Positions 1 through 6,299 of a stretch of DNA of 6,299 nt are shown here, piece by piece. The notes below the pieces were generated by a model. That model had not been told where the DNA came from. It saw only the letters and a list, made by a program, of their open reading frames with translations, and searched no databases. Numbering within the stretch: position 1 is the first letter of the stretch; each line of letters starts with the position of its first letter. Source of the stretch: Bacilli bacterium (GTDB lineage Bacteria; Bacillota_I; Bacilli_A; RF39; UBA660); assembly GCA_900757295.1 (NCBI GenBank), contig CAAENH010000114.1, positions 1 to 6,299 of the forward strand. The letters are read 5' to 3'. The position numbers and the translations under genes are program-made.

Positions 1-1
1 A

Positions 2-1267
2 GATAGAATTGGTACACCAATACCATCTCCAACTGTAGCTGCAATGTATCCTTTTGTTTTTGATAGTATAAAAGATCCAGGGTATTCAACTTTACTCGGT
101 GTAGATTTTTCTGGTGGTGTTGTATTATTTAATCAATTTTTATATCAAATAAAGAAAGAACACAACCGTAATAATGCTAATATGATTATTTTAGGTACTT
201 CTGGTAGTGGTAAATCTACAGCTGCTAAATTATTATTGCGTAATCATATTAGAAATGGCTATAAGATTGTTGTTATTGATCCAGAAGCTGAAACTGAAGA
301 ATTGACTAGAAACTTAGGTGGAGATTTTATTGATTTAGGTAAGGGTGGAGACTATGGTATGATAAACCCTTTAGAAGTTATAGTTGATGCAGATGAAGAG
401 GAAATTGCAGCAGGAATGGGACATGCAGTTTTAACTAGAACTTTACAATCTTTAAAAGCTTTTATGAAATATTATTCTCCATCAATTGAAGACGACGTTT
501 TAACTATGTTTAGTGAAGTTGTTCAAGATACTTATAAACGTTATAAAATAGATTATGAAACAGATTTTACTAATTTTACTCCAGAAGATTATCCAACTTT
601 TGATGATGTTTATGCAACTATAAAAGGACGTATTTTATCAATGCCTGAAGCTACTCAAGAAAGAGATATAATGGAGAGATTAGAGTTAAAAGTTAGACCT
701 TTGGTAAAAGAATTAAGATATTATTTTACTGGTCATACAACGATTTACCCTAACTCTGATTATATAGTTTTTAATATCAGAGAATTAATGAATAGTGATG
801 AAAATATTAGAAATGCTTTATTCTTTAATATTTTAAAATATGCATGGGGCTTATGTTTGGATAAGAATCTTAATACTGTAATGATGGTAGATGAAGCTCA
901 CGTATTACTTTCTGATAGAAACGAATTAGGAGCGGAATTCCTAGCTCAAATCCAAAGACGTAGTCGTAAATATAATACTGGTACTATTATAATTACTCAA
1001 CAACCAACAGACTTCGCTGCTCCAAACATTATCACCCATGGTAAAGCTATATTTGATAACGCATCATATTATTTGATTATGGGCTTAAAAAAACAAGCAG
1101 TAGATGATTTATCAAAATTAGTTGATTTAAATGATAATGAAAAAGATAGAATTAAATACTTTAACCAAGGTGAAGCATTATTTGTTTGTGGAAGTAGAAG
1201 AATGCAAATTAATGTTGTTTTAACTCAAGAAGAATTAGACTCATTTGGTAGTGGTGGAGGATTATAA
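2..1267 (+). CDS. VirB4-family conjugation ATPase, C-terminal part (5' end outside window)
   Basis: This is the energising ATPase of a conjugative T4SS, a cytoplasmic protein that works at the inner face of the channel. The frame is open from base 2, so the gene starts upstream; 421 codons are visible, against about 600-800 for complete family members. The ATG at 44 has no Shine-Dalgarno site, and the residues before it (RIGTPIPSPTVAA) read as ordinary VirB4 sequence, so it is an internal Met. Counting from that Met: Walker A GTSGSGKST at 51-59 (nt 194-220), Walker B MMVDEAH at 280-286 (nt 881-901), an Arg-rich RRSRKYN segment typical of the arginine-finger region, then ITQQPTDF at 317-324. 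The C-terminus ends in a Gly-rich SGSGGGL. All key ATPase motifs are intact. VirD4 is unlikely for this gene, because the VirD4-type motifs and membrane segments are in the last gene of the window. A terminator follows 10 bases after the stop. Confidence 0.93.
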   Translation, partial: DRIGTPIPSPTVAAMYPFVFDSIKDPGYSTLLGVDFSGGVVLFNQFLYQIKKEHNRNNANMIILGTSGSGKSTAAKLLLRNHIRNGYKIVVIDPEAETEELTRNLGGDFIDLGKGGDYGMINPLEVIVDADEEEIAAGMGHAVLTRTLQSLKAFMKYYSPSIEDDVLTMFSEVVQDTYKRYKIDYETDFTNFTPEDYPTFDDVYATIKGRILSMPEATQERDIMERLELKVRPLVKELRYYFTGHTTIYPNSDYIVFNIRELMNSDENIRNALFFNILKYAWGLCLDKNLNTVMMVDEAHVLLSDRNELGAEFLAQIQRRSRKYNTGTIIITQQPTDFAAPNIITHGKAIFDNASYYLIMGLKKQAVDDLSKLVDLNDNEKDRIKYFNQGEALFVCGSRRMQINVVLTQEELDSFGSGGGL

Positions 1268-1277
1268 GCCACTTATT

Positions 1278-1305
1278 AAAAGGCACAATTGTGCTTTTTT
1301 TATTT
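1278..1305 (+). terminator. Rho-independent terminator after the VirB4 gene
   Basis: AAAAGGCAC (1278-1286) pairs with GTGCTTTTT (1291-1299) through a 4-base AATT loop. This gives a 9-bp stem with one G-U pair, continuing into a T run to 1301 and TTT at 1303-1305. The core GCACAATTGTGC is a perfect palindrome. It lies 10 bases after the VirB4 stop and just before a new promoter, so it probably ends or attenuates the upstream operon. The stem is A/U-heavy at its base, so partial read-through is likely. Confidence 0.8.
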
Positions 1306-1314
1306 AAAGTAAAA

Positions 1315-1323
1315 TGATATAAT
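1315..1323 (+). promoter_or_regulatory. Extended -10 promoter for the wall hydrolase/lipoprotein unit
   Basis: TGATATAAT combines the TGN extension with a perfect TATAAT (1318-1323), 28 bases before the GTG start. Initiation would fall near 1330, leaving a leader of roughly 20 bases that contains the ribosome binding site. The position for a -35 box (about 1295-1300) is a T run of the terminator with no TTGACA-like match, so recognition would rest on the extended -10. In AT-rich DNA such matches arise by chance, but placement directly after a terminator and before a gene supports it. Confidence 0.6.
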
Positions 1324-1335
1324 ATTTATATTAAT

Positions 1336-1345
1336 AAGGTGGTGA
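1336..1345 (+). promoter_or_regulatory. Strong Shine-Dalgarno site that fixes the GTG start at 1352
   Basis: AAGGTGGTGA (1336-1345) matches the consensus AAGGAGGTGA at all but one position and sits 6-9 bases before GTG at 1352. The next in-frame ATG (1373) lies about 30 bases away with no site of its own, so the GTG is the supported start. The register of the first A may be off by one base. Confidence 0.8.
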
Positions 1346-1351
1346 GAATTT

Positions 1352-3355
1352 GTGAATAATGAAAATGAAAATATGAATAACACATATTCTCCAGAAGAAC
1401 AAAATAGAATGCGTATTAATCAAAGAAAAGCTGAACTTGAACAACAAAGATTTCAACAAATTGAAGCTCAGAACCAACAAAAGATTGATCAACAAGAAGC
1501 AACAAACAAAGCTGCTAAAGTTGGAATGAAAGCAGCAGCAAATTATTTTGCACCTGGCGTAGGAGGACAAGCAGTAGATCTAGCTTCTAACACAAAAGCC
1601 GGAAAAAGAATAATAAATAGAGTAGGCAAAAAGCTTAATAGAGTTCCTGGAATGGGTTCTAAAATGGATAATTTAAATAAGTCTGGAGCATTAGATACAT
1701 TAGATAGTGCGACTGATTTAATAGGTGGAGGCGCATCGTCATCTGCCAAGCCTGCAAGTTCTATAAATGCTAATAGAGGTATCCCTGGAAATAAATTACA
1801 AGGTGTAGTTCAACCAAAAGAGTTAGATCAAATTCCTGATCAAAAAAATCTAAATGATTCTAGCGAATTAGATGATGCTATATCAAATAATTTAAATCAA
1901 AATGAGGAACAAGAAGTAGAATCTGGCACAGAAACAGAAGGCCAAAGCATTAAAGGCGCAGCAAGTAAAAAAGTCATTGATTTCATAAAAAAACATCCAG
2001 AAGTAGCTATGTATATTGGATTAGGAATATTAGCAATTTTTGTTTTCTTTCTTATTTTTGTTGTAATAATAGGAATATTTACAGCTGTTTCTGGTGAAGA
2101 AAGTGAAGACAATTCTTCAACTTCAAGTGGAACCATGAGCATCTCATCGTCTGTAACTCCAACTAGCCCTGATACGGAATTACATGAGTCATTAGGTACA
2201 TTTTTGCCTAGTAAAGGAGTAAGTGTTGAAGACTATAACAATTTTATTGCATATTCTGTAAATAAGGCTGGTGCAGGTACGAGAGAAGGAGTAGTTACAG
2301 CCGCACTGTCAATAACAAGCACACTTTATGAAAAGTTTCAGGTTAGATTGCCATACGAGTGGGGAGGCGGACACTCTTCAATGTATTATGGAATAAAAGA
2401 TAGCTGGGGTGGAGCTTTAGCTAACCCTATTGCAGAAAATAATAGGTTATATAAATATTCAGGATTAGATTGTAGTGGATTTGTATCATGGGCAATTTAT
2501 AATGGTGGATATAAGTTTTCATCAATGACTTCAGAAAGCTTTTTATCTTTAGGAACAACTCATCCAATGTCAAATGATTATACTGCTAAAGCAGGGGATT
2601 TGATTCATCATTATGGACATATAATGATTATTGTTGGTGTAGATGAATCAACTAAAACCTATCAAGTTGCAGAAGCTGCCGGTGGAGATGAAGGAATAAG
2701 AGTAATTTCAATGCCGTTTAGTGGCAATACATCATCAAAGCAAAATAACATAATAGATATGACTTCATTTTATAGCAATGAATCAAATAAAAAAGAAGAT
2801 TATCCAGTTGTAACTTCAAGTAATCTAGCTGGATCATCAAGCTCAACATCATCAAGTTCAAGCAGTAGTAATAAAAGTATAATTATTGGAGATTCACGTA
2901 CTGTAATGACATGTAAGGATTATGGCTTGTGCCAAAATGATCAATATGTTGCTAAAGTAAGTATGGGTTACAATTGGTTAGTGGAAACTGCAATAAATGA
3001 AACAAATAATATTTTAAATAATAATAGTGGAACAAAATATAACATTTATATAAATTTAGGTGCAAATGATTATGATTATCAAGCAAATAATTATTTAAAT
3101 AAAATAAATGAATTAACAACATCGACATGGAAAGATCATAATATCATTTTTGTTACAGTAAATCCAATGAGTGATGAAAATGAAAATGCCAAAATTGAAA
3201 GCTTTAATAACACAATAAAAAGTGGTTTAAATAGTAGTGTAAAATATTGTGATACTTATACCAAAATAAAAAGTAGTGGTTATAATGCTACTGATGGAAC
3301 TCATTATGATAAGGATACATCATCAAAAATATATGAATATATGAAAGGATGTTAA
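1352..3355 (+). CDS. Membrane-anchored conjugation cell-wall enzyme: NlpC/P60 peptidase fused to SGNH hydrolase
   Basis: This 667-residue enzyme probably opens peptidoglycan for the T4SS channel (VirB1/CwlT-like role). The cytoplasmic head (1-216) has a Gln/Glu-rich, coiled-coil-like stretch (18-52), a Gly/Ala/Lys segment (55-127) and a polar linker. One transmembrane helix lies at about 218-246, preceded by KK residues, which puts the rest outside. The NlpC/P60 domain (about 310-475) has the LDCSGFVSW motif with nucleophile Cys374, and GHIMIIVG with His423; Glu441 may be the third catalytic residue. A serine-rich linker (about 487-509) leads to an SGNH hydrolase domain (510-667): GDS with Ser515, Gly539, GAND with Asn572, and DGTH with Asp648/His651. 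These are all four SGNH blocks. NlpC/P60 enzymes cut peptide stems; the SGNH substrate is unknown, with deacetylation of a wall polymer a reasonable guess. Cys521, 527, 633 and 667 could form disulfides. No lysozyme-like domain is seen, unlike Tn916 CwlT. The stop is followed after one base by the lipoprotein ATG. Confidence 0.92.
   Translation: MNNENENMNNTYSPEEQNRMRINQRKAELEQQRFQQIEAQNQQKIDQQEATNKAAKVGMKAAANYFAPGVGGQAVDLASNTKAGKRIINRVGKKLNRVPGMGSKMDNLNKSGALDTLDSATDLIGGGASSSAKPASSINANRGIPGNKLQGVVQPKELDQIPDQKNLNDSSELDDAISNNLNQNEEQEVESGTETEGQSIKGAASKKVIDFIKKHPEVAMYIGLGILAIFVFFLIFVVIIGIFTAVSGEESEDNSSTSSGTMSISSSVTPTSPDTELHESLGTFLPSKGVSVEDYNNFIAYSVNKAGAGTREGVVTAALSITSTLYEKFQVRLPYEWGGGHSSMYYGIKDSWGGALANPIAENNRLYKYSGLDCSGFVSWAIYNGGYKFSSMTSESFLSLGTTHPMSNDYTAKAGDLIHHYGHIMIIVGVDESTKTYQVAEAAGGDEGIRVISMPFSGNTSSKQNNIIDMTSFYSNESNKKEDYPVVTSSNLAGSSSSTSSSSSSSNKSIIIGDSRTVMTCKDYGLCQNDQYVAKVSMGYNWLVETAINETNNILNNNSGTKYNIYINLGANDYDYQANNYLNKINELTTSTWKDHNIIFVTVNPMSDENENAKIESFNNTIKSGLNSSVKYCDTYTKIKSSGYNATDGTHYDKDTSSKIYEYMKGC
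2810..2878 (+). repeat. Serine-rich low-complexity linker coding segment
   Basis: About residues 487-509 of the wall enzyme are mostly Ser, encoded by a mix of TCA, AGC, AGT and TCT-type codons with TCATCAAG-like units recurring (around 2836-2856). It joins the peptidase domain to the SGNH domain, as flexible linkers of surface enzymes do. The near-repeats could change length by slippage, but the mixed codons make this less likely than in a pure repeat. Confidence 0.7.
3344..3349 (+). promoter_or_regulatory. Shine-Dalgarno site of the lipoprotein gene inside the preceding gene's end
   Basis: AAAGGA lies in the last codons of the wall-enzyme gene, 7 bases before the ATG at 3357. With the stop codon (3353-3355) one base from the start codon, the two genes are very likely translationally coupled and made in a linked ratio. 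Confidence 0.65.
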
Positions 3356-3356
3356 T

Positions 3357-4049
3357 ATGAAAAAAGTAGTTTTAGCAGTTATATCAGCCTTTATTTTAAC
3401 TGGATGTACAGCAGAATATAATTTAGATTTAACAGAATCAAAATCGATTGAAGAAATGACTATCACTGAAAATAATACAAACGATACATACTTTGAATAT
3501 TTAAAAAATTACAGTGAATACGTTCCAGCAATTTATGACTCTCAAGATCCAGATATTATCGAATATGACCCAGAAAAAGAATATTATGAAATGTCTAATC
3601 TTAGTACTGATAATAGAGTTAATTTAAATTTAAATCACACTTTTAATAATAACAGTATAAAAAATTCTAATATTATTAAAACTTGTTATGAAAATGTAGA
3701 GTTAGATAATAATGACGCAAACATTAACATCAAAACTAGTAGAAAGTTTCTATGTTTTGATAAATATATAACATTAGAAAGTGTTAAAATTAATATTAAA
3801 ACAGATAAAAAAATTGTTAATCATAATGCAGATTCAGTAAATAACAATACATATACATGGGTTATTACACCTAATAATAAAGATCATAAACCAATAATTA
3901 TGACATCTATTGATGAAAATAGTAACACTTCTAATGAAAGTGATGATATTAGTACAAAATTAAAAATCATTTTAATAACATTAGGTGCATTTATAGTTGT
4001 GATAATAGGCATAATAATTTATAAAACAAAGAAATATAATAGCAATTAA
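3357..4049 (+). CDS. Conjugation-associated lipoprotein with C-terminal transmembrane anchor
   Basis: Function is not recognised. The 230-residue protein begins with a short lipoprotein signal: MKK, a hydrophobic core, and lipobox LTGC with Cys17 as the lipidation site. The mature part is acidic and very Asn-rich, with two cysteines (Cys110, Cys133) that could form a disulfide outside the cell. Near 157-170 the pattern NADSVNNNTYTW resembles the conserved Asn-Ala-Asp...Tyr-Thr-Trp stretch of LppM-like lipoprotein domains; this is a memory-based resemblance and weak. A transmembrane helix at about 202-222 is followed by a basic tail (KTKKYNSN) that should face the cytoplasm. Both ends are therefore held in the membrane with the middle on the outer face. 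It is coupled to the wall enzyme (1-base gap) and followed by VirD4, so a role in the transfer apparatus or in guiding the wall enzyme is inferred. It could instead be an immunity or surface-exclusion lipoprotein; nothing visible decides this. Confidence 0.82.
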   Translation: MKKVVLAVISAFILTGCTAEYNLDLTESKSIEEMTITENNTNDTYFEYLKNYSEYVPAIYDSQDPDIIEYDPEKEYYEMSNLSTDNRVNLNLNHTFNNNSIKNSNIIKTCYENVELDNNDANINIKTSRKFLCFDKYITLESVKINIKTDKKIVNHNADSVNNNTYTWVITPNNKDHKPIIMTSIDENSNTSNESDDISTKLKIILITLGAFIVVIIGIIIYKTKKYNSN

Positions 4050-4075
4050 ATAATAATTAGTGTATAATTATTATT
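4049..4075 (+). repeat. Perfect 11-bp AT-only inverted repeat before the VirD4 gene
   Basis: The arms AATAATAATTA (4049-4059) and TAATTATTATT (4065-4075) are exact reverse complements around the spacer GTGTA. The repeat starts in the lipoprotein stop codon and covers a TATAAT-like hexamer (4063-4068). There is no following T run, so it is not a standard terminator. It may be an operator, a weak hairpin, or a chance result of AT-rich sequence. Confidence 0.7.
4061..4068 (+). promoter_or_regulatory. Possible promoter -10 element for the VirD4 gene
   Basis: TGTATAAT contains a perfect TATAAT (4063-4068), 26 bases before the VirD4 ATG. The preceding TG is one base too close for a true extended -10, and no convincing -35 is seen around 4040-4046. 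The hexamer lies within the loop and right arm of the inverted repeat, so a protein bound to that repeat would block it. The gene may equally be read through from the promoter at 1315. Confidence 0.35.
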
Positions 4076-4082
4076 GGAGTAT

Positions 4083-4087
4083 GGAGG
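4083..4087 (+). promoter_or_regulatory. Shine-Dalgarno site that fixes the VirD4 start
   Basis: GGAGG ends 6 bases before the ATG at 4094. The nearby ATG at 4081 opens a different frame that stops after seven codons, so 4094 is the start. Confidence 0.85.
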
Positions 4088-4093
4088 ACTGTT

Positions 4094-6299
4094 ATGAAAT
4101 TTAGAATATCCCCTAAAGATTTTGTAATCTTTATAATTTTTTCTATCTTTTTATTTTATTTATGTGCAATAGCTGTTCTAAATTTTTCTTCTTTTACATC
4201 AGCAGGAGCATTCTATGGTCTAAATCCTATAGAAGCATTTAGTTCTAAATATTTACCAATAACAATTATTTTATTTGCAATTGTTCTTATTGGTATATTT
4301 ACAAGTGTTTCCTCATATATTTTTGAAAAAGAAAAGGGAAAAGGTATAGGATTAAAAGTACAAAAGAAAACTGAAAGTGAATATTCCCGTTTTGCTACAC
4401 CAAAAGAAATGAAAAATGCTTTTGGTGTAAAAAAGATTTTAATAGATGAAGAAAATACTGATGCTGCCGGAGTAGTATTAATGATGAATAAAAAAGAATG
4501 GTATGTAGATAATTCTGAAAATCATACCTTAGTTGTCGGAGCTACTGCATCTGGTAAAACAACTAGTGTTGTTGATCCATTAGTAACTACCCTTGCAAAA
4601 AAAGGCGAAAGTATGGTTCTAACTGACCCTAAAGGTGAAATTTATAAGAATCACTGTGCAATGTTAACTGAAAAAGGTTACAATGTAATTGTTTTGAACT
4701 TCCGTGATCCAAAAAATGGTAGTTCTTGGAATCCTTTGACTTTGCCTTATCAATTATACAAAGATGGAAATGTTGATAAATCTACAGAATTACTTGAAGA
4801 CGTTGCCAATAATATATTAAAAGATGAATCTCAAAGTGACCCTTTCTGGCAGAATTCAGCTGCGGATTATTTTTCTGGTTGTGTACTAGGTCTGTTTGAA
4901 GATGCTAAAGAAGAGGAAGTTAATTTAAATTCAATATATACCATGACAATTCAAGGTGAAGAAAGATATGGTACATCAACATTTATAAAAGAATATTTTA
5001 AAATGAAAGGGGAAAGTTCTGCACCTTATATATTTGCTTCTAACGTTATTAATGCCCCTAAAGATACTCAAGGTGGCCAATTATCTACATTCAGGCAAAA
5101 AATTCGTATATTTGCTTCTCGTGAAGGTTTAAGTTCAATGTTATCATTTACTGACTTTGACATGAGAAAAATAGGTCAAGAAAAAACTGCTGTATTTATT
5201 GTTATCCAAGATGAAAAGACAACTTACCATTCACTAGCAACAATATTTATTAAACAATTATATGAAACTTTAATTGATGAAGCATATAAACAAAAAAATG
5301 GTCGTTTAAAATATAGAACAAACTTTATTCTAGATGAATTTGCAAACATGCCACCATTAAAAGATGTTACTAGTATGGTTACTGCAGCAAGAAGTCGTGA
5401 TATACGATTTACATTTATTATCCAGAACTTTGCTCAGCTAAATAAAGTTTATGGTGATCAAGATGCGCAAACTATAAGATCAAACTGTGGTAACTTAATC
5501 TATCTATTAACTACAGAATTAGCAGCCTTAGAAGAAATTAGTAAACTTTGTGGTGTAAAAAAACCAAAAGATAAAGAAGTAGCAGAAAAACCTTTAGTAA
5601 CTATATCTGATTTACAAAAAATGCAATTAAATGAAGTTATTATTATTAAAGCTCGTATGAATCCTTTTAAAACAAAACTAACTCCTTCATATAAATTAGA
5701 AGGTATAAAAAAATATGAAAAAAGTGAATTTTATACAAGACCACTTAAAACAATTAAATTATTTGATTTAAAAGAATTTGTTAAAGAAGAGAAAAGAAAA
5801 CAAACTGAACAAAATATGAGTAATGGTGGAATGCCAACCCCAATGGGTGGTGGAGATATGTTTTCAATGCCATCATTATTTGGAAATGGTGGAGGCAACA
5901 TGCCAAACTTTGGTGGAATGCCTAATAGCTTTGGACCAATGGGACCAATGCCAAATATGAATAACAATCCACTAGCTAATAAAACACCAATGGATATCGA
6001 TGCTATGATTAAAGATATCGATAATAAAATTGCTGAGATTGAAAAAGAAGAAGCGAAAAAGAAACAAGAAATTGAAAAAATTCAAAAGAATAATGAAGAT
6101 CATAATAAGAAAATGGAAGAAATTAAACCTATTTCTACACCTATAGATGAGCCTAAAAAAATAGATTTAAATTTAGATATGAGTAAACCATCTGAACCTG
6201 TAAAACCAGTAAAAGTTGAAAATTCTAAGCCAAAAATAAAAGTAGATAATGACAGTGTTATTGTAGATGAACATGTTGTATCTGATGATGAATTTTTTG
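4094..6299 (+). CDS. VirD4/TraG-family type IV coupling protein, 3' end outside window
   Basis: This membrane ATPase brings the relaxase-DNA complex to the conjugation channel. There are 735 complete codons with no stop before the right edge. Two transmembrane helices (about 10-30 and 53-76) flank a short external loop, the usual VirD4 topology. The ATPase domain follows: Walker A GATASGKTT at 149-157 (nt 4538-4564), LTDPKGE at 176-182, the SSWNPL motif at 210-215, Walker B FILDEFANMP at 411-420, and TFIIQNFAQL around 440-449. The RecA-like core ends near 545. Beyond it lies a tail of at least 190 residues: a Met/Gly/Pro/Asn-rich stretch (574-630), a Lys/Glu-rich coiled-coil-like stretch (about 634-677), then a Pro/Lys/acidic segment ending in an acidic run. 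Such tails in coupling proteins may take part in substrate recognition; that is inferred here. Family assignment is firm; no specific element can be named. Confidence 0.95.
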   Translation, partial: MKFRISPKDFVIFIIFSIFLFYLCAIAVLNFSSFTSAGAFYGLNPIEAFSSKYLPITIILFAIVLIGIFTSVSSYIFEKEKGKGIGLKVQKKTESEYSRFATPKEMKNAFGVKKILIDEENTDAAGVVLMMNKKEWYVDNSENHTLVVGATASGKTTSVVDPLVTTLAKKGESMVLTDPKGEIYKNHCAMLTEKGYNVIVLNFRDPKNGSSWNPLTLPYQLYKDGNVDKSTELLEDVANNILKDESQSDPFWQNSAADYFSGCVLGLFEDAKEEEVNLNSIYTMTIQGEERYGTSTFIKEYFKMKGESSAPYIFASNVINAPKDTQGGQLSTFRQKIRIFASREGLSSMLSFTDFDMRKIGQEKTAVFIVIQDEKTTYHSLATIFIKQLYETLIDEAYKQKNGRLKYRTNFILDEFANMPPLKDVTSMVTAARSRDIRFTFIIQNFAQLNKVYGDQDAQTIRSNCGNLIYLLTTELAALEEISKLCGVKKPKDKEVAEKPLVTISDLQKMQLNEVIIIKARMNPFKTKLTPSYKLEGIKKYEKSEFYTRPLKTIKLFDLKEFVKEEKRKQTEQNMSNGGMPTPMGGGDMFSMPSLFGNGGGNMPNFGGMPNSFGPMGPMPNMNNNPLANKTPMDIDAMIKDIDNKIAEIEKEEAKKKQEIEKIQKNNEDHNKKMEEIKPISTPIDEPKKIDLNLDMSKPSEPVKPVKVENSKPKIKVDNDSVIVDEHVVSDDEFF
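5813..5983 (+). repeat. Met/Gly/Pro/Asn-rich low-complexity segment of the VirD4 tail
   Basis: Residues about 574-630 are made of loose GGMP, GPMP and NMP-type units. At DNA level GGTGGAATGCC recurs (near 5824 and 5912), and GGACCAATG is duplicated exactly in tandem (5933-5941 and 5942-5950), giving GPMGPM. This suggests growth by small in-frame duplications. A long open antisense frame over it is a by-product of this composition. Confidence 0.75.
5993..6124 (+). other. Predicted coiled-coil segment in the VirD4 tail
   Basis: Residues about 634-677 are rich in Lys, Glu and Ile with Ile/Met spaced in a rough heptad manner (DAMIKDIDNKIAEIEKEE and onward) and no proline. A coiled coil or long charged helix is likely. 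It would allow self-association or binding to a partner such as a relaxosome protein. Judged by eye only. Confidence 0.6.

Larger units (their letters stand above)
1..6299 (+). mobile_element. Part of a conjugative transfer module (ICE or plasmid), both borders outside
   Basis: VirB4 and VirD4 ATPases plus a VirB1-like wall hydrolase on one strand are the hallmark of a Gram-positive T4SS. The order VirB4, wall enzyme, lipoprotein, VirD4 leaves the multi-membrane VirB6-like and small VirB3/PrgI-like genes unaccounted for; they would be expected upstream of base 1. Neither integration nor replication functions are visible, so the carrier type stays open. Confidence 0.75.

Noticed and set aside
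44..46. ATG at 44 as the start of the VirB4 gene
   Set aside because: The frame is open back to base 2 with VirB4-like residues, there is no Shine-Dalgarno site, and the protein would lack the family's N-terminal domain.
1331..2142. Three antisense open frames (1331-1570, 1543-1749, 1897-2142)
   Set aside because: They lie wholly or almost wholly within the wall-enzyme gene, have no family-like features and no clear ribosome sites; the hydrophobic runs mirror the composition of the sense strand.
4049..4075. Inverted repeat as a Rho-independent terminator
   Set aside because: The stem has no G-C pairs and is followed by TGGAGTATGG rather than a T run.
5731..5967. Antisense open frame of 78 codons with Pro/Gly-rich product
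   Set aside because: It mirrors the Met/Gly/Pro-rich VirD4 tail, and its repeats are those of the sense gene.
1..6299. Recoded UGA (Trp) genetic code as in Mollicutes
   Set aside because: Trp positions in conserved motifs use TGG, no in-frame TGA occurs, and a peptidoglycan hydrolase implies a walled cell.
1..6299. CRISPR array, tRNA, rRNA or riboswitch
   Set aside because: No regularly spaced repeats or structured RNA were seen; almost the whole window is coding, and the two gaps are 84 and 44 bases.

Overview
The window is a piece of a conjugative (type IV secretion, T4SS) transfer module from a low-GC Bacillota-type bacterium. The DNA is strongly AT-rich, all genes lie on the + strand, and starts are preceded by good Gram-positive Shine-Dalgarno sites. 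Trp is encoded by TGG, and no TGA interrupts a frame, so the standard code is in use. A peptidoglycan hydrolase in the set implies a walled host, which argues against a wall-less Mollicute. An uncultured gut Bacilli or Erysipelotrichia-like lineage would fit, but the sequence cannot fix the taxon. Whether the carrier is an integrative conjugative element or a plasmid also cannot be told: no relaxase, integrase, attachment site or origin is visible.

Layout: (1) positions 2-1267 hold the C-terminal 421 codons of a VirB4-family ATPase that begins before the window. (2) A Rho-independent terminator (1278-1305) closes it, followed at once by an extended -10 promoter (1315-1323) and a strong Shine-Dalgarno site. 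(3) A 667-residue membrane-anchored cell-wall enzyme (1352-3355, GTG start) carries an NlpC/P60 cysteine peptidase domain and, after a serine-rich linker, an SGNH/GDSL-type hydrolase domain. (4) One base later comes a 230-residue lipoprotein with a second anchor, a C-terminal transmembrane helix (3357-4049). (5) After a 44-bp gap with a perfect AT-only inverted repeat, a VirD4/TraG coupling protein starts at 4094 and runs off the right edge; its long C-terminal tail is Met/Gly/Pro/Asn-rich and then coiled-coil-like.

How the genes fit together: by family knowledge, VirB4 powers assembly of the channel and substrate movement, VirD4 docks the DNA-protein substrate at the channel, and the wall enzyme (VirB1/CwlT-like role) opens peptidoglycan locally. 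The lipoprotein is probably an outer-face accessory of the same machine, inferred from its tight coupling to the wall enzyme. There is no non-coding stretch above 300 bases. The least ordinary features are the two-domain wall enzyme with its large cytoplasmic head, the doubly anchored lipoprotein, and the VirD4 tail.
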